DNA of 64,000 bases from Limisphaera sp026417315. GTDB taxonomy: Bacteria > Verrucomicrobiota > Verrucomicrobiia > Limisphaerales > Limisphaeraceae. The stretch is from contig NZ_JBMVQY010000001.1 in the NCBI RefSeq assembly GCF_049537125.1, forward strand, positions 992,001 through 1,056,000, read 5' to 3'. The translations under genes and the position numbers were made by a program. The notes beneath the pieces were generated by a model that saw only the letters and a list, made by a program, of their open reading frames with translations, was not told the origin of the DNA and ran no database searches. Positions 17,454 to 25,186 of this stretch are shown here, piece after piece. Position 1 is the first letter of the stretch. Every line of letters starts with the position of its first letter.

Positions 17454-17539
17454 AAGGTCCCACGACGCCGTCCCGAGCCCCGAGCTCCGGAGTCCGTTTC
17501 GCGTGCCCTGGCGGGCGCCGGCTTTCGTGGGGAATGATG

Positions 17540-20500
17540 TCAGGGGCCGAGGACCGTGAGCTCGGCCAGCGACGCCCAGGGACCGTCAGCGTGTCCGTCC
17601 AGGGCGCGGAGCAACAGGGCTTCCACTTCGAGAGGCCGGGGAAAGCGCACTGTTTTGGGCTCGGCATCGGCAGACCATTGGCCGGAGACGAGGGGTGGAC
17701 TCCATTGATGCCGGCCCGGCTCACGCACGCAGATTTCCCAGCGGCGGATCCATCCGTTGCGGTTTCCGTCCCGGCGCGGCAGCACTGTGACTCCCGCAAT
17801 GCGTTGTGGCGTGGGCCATTCCAACCGTAATTCGTGGGGAAATGCAGGCGCATGCTCACCCCAGGGCGTGTGCCACAAGGTGTCAGGATCCCCGTCGATG
17901 GCGCGAGCGGCTTCGTAACCCGGCTGTTCGCTGGAGGCGAAGATCCTTGCCGCGGAGAGGACCTCGTCCCGCGGCTGTCGGAACAGCGACTCGATCTGCG
18001 CCGGCGTGAACTCCGTGCGGGGGCGACACCGAGAGGACGCCAGATAGGCGGTCAAGCTGGCGCGCATCTGCCGGGAGACGGGATCGGGCAGAGCACCGGT
18101 CAAGTCGAACCCGCAAATGACGAGGCGACCCGGACCGACACGACCCTCCACGATCAGCGCAAGGGGCCGTGCGGTGAACCAGTCGTCGATGACGCGAACG
18201 ATGGGATCGGTCTGCGGCGGCAACAAATCCAGGCGGAGTGCACCGGCGCGGTGCACGAGGTACCACCATTGCCAGTTGCTGTGGCTGTCGGTGGGAAAGG
18301 CGGCCAGGGCCGGGTGGCGTGGGTTGCAGAGGATGCCCAGCGTGGTTGGCGCCTGGCGGCCCGTCCACGCCGTGTTCCAGAAAATGCTGGAAAACCCGAG
18401 TTTGACAGGAGCCTCGTCATAGTTCCGAACCAGGCGACCGGGTACCGTCAACAGGACACGCCCCCCGGCAGCCAAGTGGGCCCGGACCGTGGCGTCGAAG
18501 CGGTTGGTCACCAGGACACCGTCCGGGTCGGGGGGCGGCTTCGCAGGGTAGATCCACACGTCCCAGTCGTTTTCGAAGCCGGCGGGTCGATTCCGCGCGT
18601 CGGGCCGCTCGGTTCGACCGGCCAGGCTGAGGACAAGTCGGTACCGTGCGGGTGCGGGCAGATCATGGAGGGTCCATTCGATCCGTCCCAGGGGCAGGCC
18701 GTTGCCCAGGGGCAGGTGCGCGAGGTGGAACGTTTCGGAGCGCAGGGTCCGGCCCTGATCGGTGAGGAGGCGGGCACGCACCTCCACCTGCGAGAGGGGG
18801 GATGGGCCAAAGTGGGCGGCCTCCAGATGCGCCTCCAGGGAATCTTCCGTGGTGAAGACGCGTCGGGCCAGCCGGGCCAACGGCACCGTGGCGTTGCAGA
18901 AGCGGCGAAACTCGGCGGCCGTGAGGTAGCCTTTCGGTTCCCAGAAGGGGTCGAGGACACCCACCAACGCGGTTCCCTGGCCGGGGAAATCGTGAAGATC
19001 CAGCAGGTGGAATCCGCCCATGTTCGGGGTGCGCAGGGCGGCTTCGATGTCTTCCTTGTAGCAAAGGGCCTGGAGGCGACCGCTGGCGTGGAGAAATGCA
19101 GGGGCCAGGGGGAGCAGGCCCTGTTCGCGCAGACGGTCCTCGAAAATGTCGAAGTTTTTGGCCTTCAGATAGCCGGTGTATTTGCTGCGCTCGGCCAGGT
19201 TGGGATAGACGCACCATTGCCCGATTTCGTGACTGATGACCGGCACGGAGCGGCGGGCGATGTAGTCCCGGTAATCGGTGGTGGTCTCCGGCGGCCGGGC
19301 GTTGATGCGCGAGTTGAGGCCCGCGCCCCAGGCCTGGATGCGCGGGTCGGGGCTGACATGAAACTGGTTTTCGGGCAGTTGCGGCCAGCCGGAACCGCTC
19401 GTCCAGAGTCGGCGGGGGTCGCGGGCTTTGTAGTGGGCCACGTATTTGCGGAGGAACGCGTTGGCGTTGCGACCGCCGGGCTCGTTGCCGTGGGCCATGA
19501 AGAGAAAGGACGGGTGATTGCCGTAGGCTTGCAGGATGCGATCCGTTTCCTCGTACACCCATGCGTCCACGGGCTTGCCGTCGCCCAGAGTCGTCGATTG
19601 GTTGGGCCAGCAGGTTTCCACCTGCAGGTAAAACCCCAGCTCGTCCGCGGCGGTGAAGGCGGCTTCGGGGGGACACCACGAATGGAATCGAAACAGGTTG
19701 AGGCCGTGCGCCTTGGCCACCCGGATGATGCGGCGCCATTCTGCTTCGTCAGTGGGCGGATCGCCGGTCCGGGGAAAGATGGCGCACTCGAGCGTGCCGC
19801 GAATGAACAACGGGCGCCCGTTCATGAGAAGCCGGTTGCCGTCGGTGTGGATTTCGCGGAGTCCGAAACGCACCGCGCGGGAGTGGTGCAGGGGCTGGTC
19901 CCCGAGGCGGCCGCGGAGCTGGAGCTGAAGGGTGTGCAGCGCGGGATGGAACTCGTCCCAGAGAGGAGCATCGTCCCCGAGGGGGACTTCGAACTCGGCC
20001 TCCCACTGCGCTCCACGGAATTGCACGGGATGGGTCCGGGCGGGCACGGAACGCCGGTCGGATCGCCGAACCTCCAGGCTCAGCGTGCCTTCGAACGAGG
20101 TCGCGGTGGCGTTGGTGAGCGTGACCCGGACGCGCACCGATCTGGACGGCACCTGGGGATACACCTGCAACCCTTCCACCCAAACCGGGGGCAGGGCCTG
20201 GAGCTCGACGCGTCCAACGATTCCATTCCAGTTGCCTTGCGTGTGGTCGCTGATGGCATGCGAGTTCTCGCCAATATCCACGATTCGGCGATTGTCCACG
20301 CGGAGGGTGACCCTGTGGCGTCCGGGCGGCAGCGGTCCGAGGTCGTACACGTGCGGCGTGCTGAGGGATCGGTTGGTCCCCACGGCCCGTTCATTGATCC
20401 AGACCCGGGTTTCCCAATGGGGCCGCTCCAGGACGAGGCGCACATGACGGCCGCACCAGCGCTGCGGGATGTGCAGGTCGTACTGATACCAGGCGGGCCC

Positions 20501-20839
20501 GGCGTAGTAGCGGTCGGGCTGTAACCAGAACGGCACCTTGACCCGGCCCGGTTCGCGGTAGCGCGCGTACTCGGGTGCGTGGAACCAGGAGCGATCGAAG
20601 ATACTGCCGGTCCAGGGAGTGTTGGTGGAGATGGGGTCGCCGATGCCCTGGGCCGGGAGATTTCCCGGCAGGCGGACGCGGTCGGGCAAGACACGCGTGT
20701 ACCAGGCTTGTTGTTCCCCGACATCCTCCGGATCGAGAGCGAAGCGCCATCGTCCCGCCAGGCTCAGGTGGTGCACCTGCGCCGATCCGGCCAGCGGAAC
20801 CAGGCCCAGGGCCAGGGCAAACAGCAGGGGCTTTGTCAT
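17540..20839 (-). CDS. Secreted GH2-type glycoside hydrolase with C-terminal discoidin domain
   Basis: A 1099-residue exported protein (signal peptide residues 1-20, cleaved near GSAQ). N-terminal jelly-roll (about 25-215) and Ig-like domains precede a GH-A barrel. The acid/base Glu453 is in FMAHGNEPGG and the likely nucleophile Glu538 in VISHEIGQW. A beta-rich region follows, and residues ~980-1095 look like an F5/8 type C (discoidin) carbohydrate-binding module (ARAIDGDPDTLWHTPWGEH). Substrates of GH2 relatives include beta-galactosides, mannosides and glucuronides; specificity is not evident. Its start lies 14 bases after the symporter stop on the same strand, so the two were in one operon together with DUF5107-TPR before the inversion. 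Confidence 0.87.
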   Translation of the reverse strand: MTKPLLFALALGLVPLAGSAQVHHLSLAGRWRFALDPEDVGEQQAWYTRVLPDRVRLPGNLPAQGIGDPISTNTPWTGSIFDRSWFHAPEYARYREPGRVKVPFWLQPDRYYAGPAWYQYDLHIPQRWCGRHVRLVLERPHWETRVWINERAVGTNRSLSTPHVYDLGPLPPGRHRVTLRVDNRRIVDIGENSHAISDHTQGNWNGIVGRVELQALPPVWVEGLQVYPQVPSRSVRVRVTLTNATATSFEGTLSLEVRRSDRRSVPARTHPVQFRGAQWEAEFEVPLGDDAPLWDEFHPALHTLQLQLRGRLGDQPLHHSRAVRFGLREIHTDGNRLLMNGRPLFIRGTLECAIFPRTGDPPTDEAEWRRIIRVAKAHGLNLFRFHSWCPPEAAFTAADELGFYLQVETCWPNQSTTLGDGKPVDAWVYEETDRILQAYGNHPSFLFMAHGNEPGGRNANAFLRKYVAHYKARDPRRLWTSGSGWPQLPENQFHVSPDPRIQAWGAGLNSRINARPPETTTDYRDYIARRSVPVISHEIGQWCVYPNLAERSKYTGYLKAKNFDIFEDRLREQGLLPLAPAFLHASGRLQALCYKEDIEAALRTPNMGGFHLLDLHDFPGQGTALVGVLDPFWEPKGYLTAAEFRRFCNATVPLARLARRVFTTEDSLEAHLEAAHFGPSPLSQVEVRARLLTDQGRTLRSETFHLAHLPLGNGLPLGRIEWTLHDLPAPARYRLVLSLAGRTERPDARNRPAGFENDWDVWIYPAKPPPDPDGVLVTNRFDATVRAHLAAGGRVLLTVPGRLVRNYDEAPVKLGFSSIFWNTAWTGRQAPTTLGILCNPRHPALAAFPTDSHSNWQWWYLVHRAGALRLDLLPPQTDPIVRVIDDWFTARPLALIVEGRVGPGRLVICGFDLTGALPDPVSRQMRASLTAYLASSRCRPRTEFTPAQIESLFRQPRDEVLSAARIFASSEQPGYEAARAIDGDPDTLWHTPWGEHAPAFPHELRLEWPTPQRIAGVTVLPRRDGNRNGWIRRWEICVREPGRHQWSPPLVSGQWSADAEPKTVRFPRPLEVEALLLRALDGHADGPWASLAELTVLGP

Positions 20840-20852
20840 GGGCGATCCATGT

Positions 20853-22276
20853 TTACCAAAAGGCCAAAAAGAACCAAGCAACCCCGGCAATGACCATCCA
20901 GCCCGCCCAGGTGACCGCCGGGGACTGCCGGAGGTCGAGGTCGGGTCGTTCCGGCAACCGGCGGGGCTGGGCCAGTGGGCGCCACAGAGTCAACAGACTC
21001 ATCAGGGCCAGGACAAGGCTGAAGGCCAGGGCCACCTGAATCAGGAAATGGAGGGACGGGGCAAAGTGTTGGAATAGCCCGTACAACAGTGGTCCGGCCA
21101 CGAGGGCCGTCACACCGGCGCTGGCGGGCGCGCGTTCCACCAGCAACCCGAACAGAAAGGCTGCCACCACGCCGGGCCAGATATAGCCCTGAAACTGCTG
21201 GATGAAACGGAACACCCCGCCGAAGCGGGGCTCCTCCAGCACCGGGGCGATGGCACAGGCCACAGTCATGCTCAGGACGGTGAGCAGGCGGCCGCACCAG
21301 ACCAACGTGGGCTGGGAGGCTCCGGGATGCAGCCAGCGCCGGTAAATGTCCATGGTGGCGATGGTGGCAACGGAATTGAGCAGGGAGGCCAGCGTGCTGA
21401 TGACGGCGCCGGCGACGGCGGCGCAGATGAATCCGCGCAGGCCGGGAGGAACGAGGTCGCGAATGAGCAGGGGGAAGGCGCGGTCGGGTTGGTCGCCCAA
21501 CTCCGTCCCGTACAATTGGCGCGCAATCAGGCCGGGCATGACGATGGCGAACGGCACCAACAGCCAGAGTCCGCCGGCCAGGATCATGCCCAGCTGGCCA
21601 TCGGCGACCGAGCGTGCCGCCAGGTTGCGCTGAACGATGAACTGGTTGAGGCCGCAGTAGTAGAGGATCACGATCCACATGCCGGAGACGATGCCTGTCC
21701 ACGGGAGTTCCGGGTGGCTGTCGGGAAGGACCATGTGCAGGTGCTCGGCGTGAAAGGCCCGAAAGGCGGTCCAGCCCCCCACGGCGTGCAGGCCCAGACC
21801 GAACACGAGCAGCCCGCCGACGAGCAAAGCCAGACCCTGCACAAGATCGGCCCAGGCGATGGCGCGGAGGCCGCCCAGGGTGGTGTAAAGGGCGCCGATC
21901 GTGCCGATGGTCCAAACCGCGGTTCGCAGATCCAGTCCGGTCAACGTGCGCAGGGTGACGCCCCCGGAATACAGCACGGCGGGCAACATCACCAACGCGT
22001 AGATCAGCACGGTCAGCGTGGCCATCAGCACCCGTGCGGCGGCGTTGTACCGGTACTCGAGGAACTCCGGCATGGTGTAAATCCCCGCTCGCAAGAATCG
22101 GGGCCAGAGGGTCCAGGCGATGATCACGATCCCCACGGACCCCACCAGTTGCCAGGCGCTGACGGCCAGGCCGACCGCACCCGCCGCCTGACCGGCCATG
22201 CCCACCATTTGCTCGGTGGATATGTTGGCCGCGACAATGGAAATGCCGATGAGGGGCCACGGGAGTCGTCGCCCGG
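20853..22276 (-). pseudogene. Sodium:solute symporter, main C-terminal part (split by inversion)
   Basis: From the complement of 22271 the frame reads RRLPWPLIGISIVAANIST and continues for 472 residues with about twelve TM segments to a TAA just before the GH2 gene. Family motifs include GLRAIAWADLVQG and GFICAAVAGAVISTLASLLNS. The SSS family couples sodium to uptake of sugars, amino acids and vitamins; the GH2 and DUF5107 neighbours favour a sugar. There is no start codon or TM1. Upstream sequence in the same frame is antisense to the DUF1844 gene and is not symporter-like. The true N-terminus is at 9837-9964 on the other strand. Confidence 0.87.
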
Positions 22277-22703
22277 TTCCGAACGGCACTCCGCCCTGTT
22301 CGCTCGCCTGGTCCTCCAGCTGGCCGATTTGGCCATGGTCATGATGGGACGCGTCCCCAACCCCCAGACCGGCCAAACCCACCGCGACTTCGACGCCGCC
22401 CAGATGTTCATCGACCAGCTCGAGATGCTCGAAGTCAAAACCCGCGGGAACCTCTTGCCCGAAGAGTCCCGACTGCTCCGCGACACCCTCATGCAGCTGC
22501 GGCTCTCCTTCGTGGATGCGGTGGAACAAGCCGGCGCCCAGACGGAATCCCGAGCCCCCGAAGGTCCGGCCGACGCCCCCGCCCCCGGACAGCCCGCCCC
22601 TTCTGCGACCCCCGCCGATTCCACATCCACCACCGGACCGGCCCGGGCCTCGGAGGACGAATCGGAGTCCCGAAGGCGATTCTTCAAAAAATACGACGTC
22701 TGA
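22273..22703 (+). pseudogene. DUF1844 protein, C-terminal part (split by inversion)
   Basis: From GGT at 22275 the frame encodes GSERHSALFARLVLQLADLAMVMMGRVPNP and ends at 22703. The DUF1844 core (FARLVLQLADLAMVMMG, AAQMFIDQLEMLEVKTRGNL, LRLSFVDAVEQ) is followed by an acidic Pro/Ala/Ser-rich tail ending RRRFFKKYDV. The first 14 codons and the start are missing here and found at 10004-9963 on the minus strand. The restored protein is 156 residues, within the family's usual size. DUF1844 function is unknown. In the repaired order it follows the LON gene and precedes moeA. Confidence 0.83.
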
Positions 22704-22911
22704 AGGCCGCTGCTCACGGACCATACATGGCCGCGCCCACTCCGCGCGCGCACCGACGGCGCTTCTCCGTTCGGAAAACGCGCCCGATCCACCAAAAGCC
22801 CGTGCCTGCTCCCTCCCACGACGCACGCGCTTGCCTCGGCTGCCCGCTCTCCGTACCGTCGCAACCCCGACGCCCGCTGCGGCGCCCCGGGGCAAGTCCA
22901 ACGATGCGATC

Positions 22912-24135
22912 ATGACCTCCAGCACCACCCAGGACTGGACCGCAGATGCCGTCCGACGGCTGCTCGTCGAGCTTTGCCCACCCCTGCCCGCCGAAACAGT
23001 GCCGCTGCCAGCCGCGCTCGGTCGGCGATTGCGTCAGGCCGTGTTGGCTCCGGAAGATCTCCCGCCCTTCGACCGCTCGGCCATGGACGGCTTCGCCATC
23101 CGTTGGGACGACCCCGGGCCACGGTTCCAAATCGTGGATCGGCTGCGCGCCGGCGACTGGCGCCCCCGCCAGCTCCAACCGGGCCAGGCCGTGGCCATCG
23201 CCACCGGCGCCGCCCTCCCCGCTGCCGACCTGCAGGTGGTTCCCCGCGAGTTCGTCGAGGAACACGGCGACACCATCCTCCTGCGATCCCGTCCCGCGGA
23301 AAGATTCATCCGTCGCCGTGGCGAGGACGCGCCGGCTGGGAGGTTGCTCGCGCCCGCAGGAACCCTCGTCGGCCCTGGCACACTTGCCCTCCTGGCCAGC
23401 GTCGGCCACCTCCAACCCACGGTCACGCGTCGCCCCAGGGTCTGGCACCTGGTCACCGGCAACGAACTCGTCGAGCCTGCCCGATCACCGAACCCCGGCC
23501 AGATCCGCGACTCCAATTCCACGCTCGTACGCGCCTTTCTTGCGCGCTGGAACATCGAGCCCCTCCAACTGCGCCTGCCCGAAGACGAGCACGTCGCGCT
23601 GGCCGCCCTCGAACCCATCCGCCGCCAATCCGAACCCGTGGACCTGCTCCTGATCTCGGGCGGCGCCAGCGTCGGCCCGCACGACTTCACCCGCCGCCTC
23701 CTCGAACAATGCGGCTACGAAATCCTCCTGCACAAGATCCGCACCCGACCGGGCCGACCCCTGATCGTTGCCCGCCGCGGCCCGGCCCTCGCCTTCGGCC
23801 TGCCCGGCAATCCCCTGGCCCACTTCGTCTGCCTTCACCTTTACGTCCGGACCGCATTGCTCGCCTGGGACGGCGCCCGGCCCGTGCCCGAACCCTGGCA
23901 AACCGCCACCCTTGCCGATTCCCTGCCCGAGTCGACCAGCGCCCATGAGGTCTTCTGGCCGGCCCGCTGGGAACTGGACCCCGACGGTCGGGCCCGAATC
24001 GTCCCGTTGCGCTGGCAAAGCTCCGGCGACCTGACGGCCCTGGCCACCGCCAATGCCCTGCTGCGCGTGCCGGCAGAAACCGTGCCGCCACAGGCCGGCA
24101 GTCGCGTGGCCTTTCTCCCGGACGCCCCAGTATGA
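22912..24135 (+). CDS. moeA: Molybdopterin molybdenumtransferase
   Basis: A 407-residue MoeA, which inserts molybdate into adenylylated molybdopterin. LPPFDRSAMDGFAIR (about residues 45-59) is the family signature. IATGAALPAAD, GNELVEPARSPNPGQIRDSNS, LLISGGASVGPHDF and FGLPGNPLAHFVCLHL follow in the usual order. Start is ATG 22912 (MTSSTTQDW); a longer open frame upstream is noncoding. It overlaps moaC by four bases. The three Moco genes lie immediately beside the molybdoenzyme NapA operon, separated only by a helicase gene and a short gap, which suggests they serve that enzyme. Confidence 0.93.
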   Translation: MTSSTTQDWTADAVRRLLVELCPPLPAETVPLPAALGRRLRQAVLAPEDLPPFDRSAMDGFAIRWDDPGPRFQIVDRLRAGDWRPRQLQPGQAVAIATGAALPAADLQVVPREFVEEHGDTILLRSRPAERFIRRRGEDAPAGRLLAPAGTLVGPGTLALLASVGHLQPTVTRRPRVWHLVTGNELVEPARSPNPGQIRDSNSTLVRAFLARWNIEPLQLRLPEDEHVALAALEPIRRQSEPVDLLLISGGASVGPHDFTRRLLEQCGYEILLHKIRTRPGRPLIVARRGPALAFGLPGNPLAHFVCLHLYVRTALLAWDGARPVPEPWQTATLADSLPESTSAHEVFWPARWELDPDGRARIVPLRWQSSGDLTALATANALLRVPAETVPPQAGSRVAFLPDAPV

Positions 24136-24596
24136 AACGAACCCCACCCAAACCGGCCCTTACCCACCTGGACGCCACCGGCGCGGCCCACATGGTCAAC
24201 GTCGGCCAGAAACCGGCACAACACCGACGCGCCGTCGCCACCGGCGTGTTGCTCTGCCAACCGGCCACCATCCGCGCCCTCCGGAAACACGCCCTGCCCA
24301 AGGGCGATGTTCTCACCGTCGCCCAAATCGCCGGCATCCAGGCCGCCAAACGCACCGCCGAGCTCATCCCGCTCTGTCACCCGCTCGCCCTCACCCACGT
24401 CGCCGTCGAATTCCGCGTCCGGCGCGACCGCATTGAAGTCACCTGCACCGCCGAAACCACCGCACCCACCGGCGTCGAAATGGAAGCCCTCACCGGGGTC
24501 AGCGTCGCGGCTCTCACCCTCTACGACATGTGCAAAGCGGTGGACAAAACCATGCGCATCGACCAGATCCGACTTTTGGAAAAAACCAAGTCATGA
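24132..24596 (+). CDS. moaC: Cyclic pyranopterin monophosphate synthase
   Basis: A 154-residue MoaC, second step of molybdopterin synthesis after MoaA. Conserved blocks are visible: LTHLDATGAAHMVNVGQK (about 10-27), QIAGIQAAKRTAELIPLCHPL, the active-site GVEMEALTGVSVAALTLYDMCKA, and a C-terminal IRLLEKTKS. It starts in the moeA stop (ATGA) and ends in the mog start (ATGA), so all three are translated as one unit. moaA and moaDE are not in the window. Confidence 0.95.
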   Translation: MKRTPPKPALTHLDATGAAHMVNVGQKPAQHRRAVATGVLLCQPATIRALRKHALPKGDVLTVAQIAGIQAAKRTAELIPLCHPLALTHVAVEFRVRRDRIEVTCTAETTAPTGVEMEALTGVSVAALTLYDMCKAVDKTMRIDQIRLLEKTKS

Positions 24597-25135
24597 GTCG
24601 TCCCCACGCCCAGGTTCCCCCGCAGCCGGCGCAGCCCCGCCCGATCCGCATCGGCCGCCTCACTGCCAGCGACCGCGCCAGCGCCGGCATCTATGAAGAT
24701 CGCAGCGGCCCCGAAATCGAACGCATCCTCCGCGAAACCCTCGGCATGCCCTGCACGTTCCTGGCGGCCGTGGTTCCCGACGAGCCCGACCAAATCGCCG
24801 CCTGCCTGAGACAATGGGCCGACCAGGAAGGTTGCGATCTCATCATCACCACCGGCGGCACCGGCATCACCCCGCGCGATGTCACGCCCGAAGCCACCCG
24901 CGCCGTGCTGGAACGCGAACTGCCCGGCTTCGGCGAAGCCATGCGCCTCCACAGCTTTGCCCGCGTCCCCACCGCCATCCTCTCGCGCGCCACCGCCGGG
25001 ACACGCGGCCGTTGCCTCATCATCAATCTGCCCGGCAAACCCACCGCCGTCCGCGAATGCCTGAACATCCTCCGGCCCGCCATCCTCGAGGCCCTGGCCC
25101 ACCTGCGCGGCGAAGATCCCCACGCCGCCCCTTGA
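24593..25135 (+). CDS. mog: Molybdopterin adenylyltransferase (Mog/MoaB)
   Basis: A 180-residue MogA/MoaB-family protein. RIGRLTASDRASAGIYEDRSGPEI, CDLIITTGGTGITPRDVTPEAT and RCLIINLPGKPTAVRECL are the family blocks. It activates molybdopterin with ATP before MoeA adds molybdate. It overlaps moaC by four bases and is convergent with the helicase gene 51 bases away. The TTGGTGxxxRD loop is intact. Confidence 0.93.
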   Translation: MSRPHAQVPPQPAQPRPIRIGRLTASDRASAGIYEDRSGPEIERILRETLGMPCTFLAAVVPDEPDQIAACLRQWADQEGCDLIITTGGTGITPRDVTPEATRAVLERELPGFGEAMRLHSFARVPTAILSRATAGTRGRCLIINLPGKPTAVRECLNILRPAILEALAHLRGEDPHAAP

Positions 25136-25186
25136 AGGCACCCCGCCCCACGCCTCCCGCCGGGACGCGTCCCCGGGCATTCCCCT

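Larger units (their letters stand above)
9961..22276. other. 12.3-kb inverted segment (9965-22272) bounded by CCGG
   Basis: The palindrome CCGG occurs at 9961-9964 and 22273-22276. Reversing the 12,308 bases between them fuses two split genes in frame with no bases lost or gained: a symporter (9837-9964 plus the complement of 22271-20853) and a DUF1844 protein (complement of 10004-9961 plus 22275-22703). Plus-strand base composition switches from C-rich outside to G-rich inside at both ends. There is no transposase, integrase or longer inverted repeat at either edge. A recent biological inversion and an assembly or amplification chimera both fit. Confidence 0.88.

Noticed and set aside
9930..22310. 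A site-specific invertase or IS-mediated origin of the inversion
   Set aside because: No recombinase, transposase or inverted repeat longer than CCGG is seen at either junction; flanks on both sides are dissimilar beyond it.
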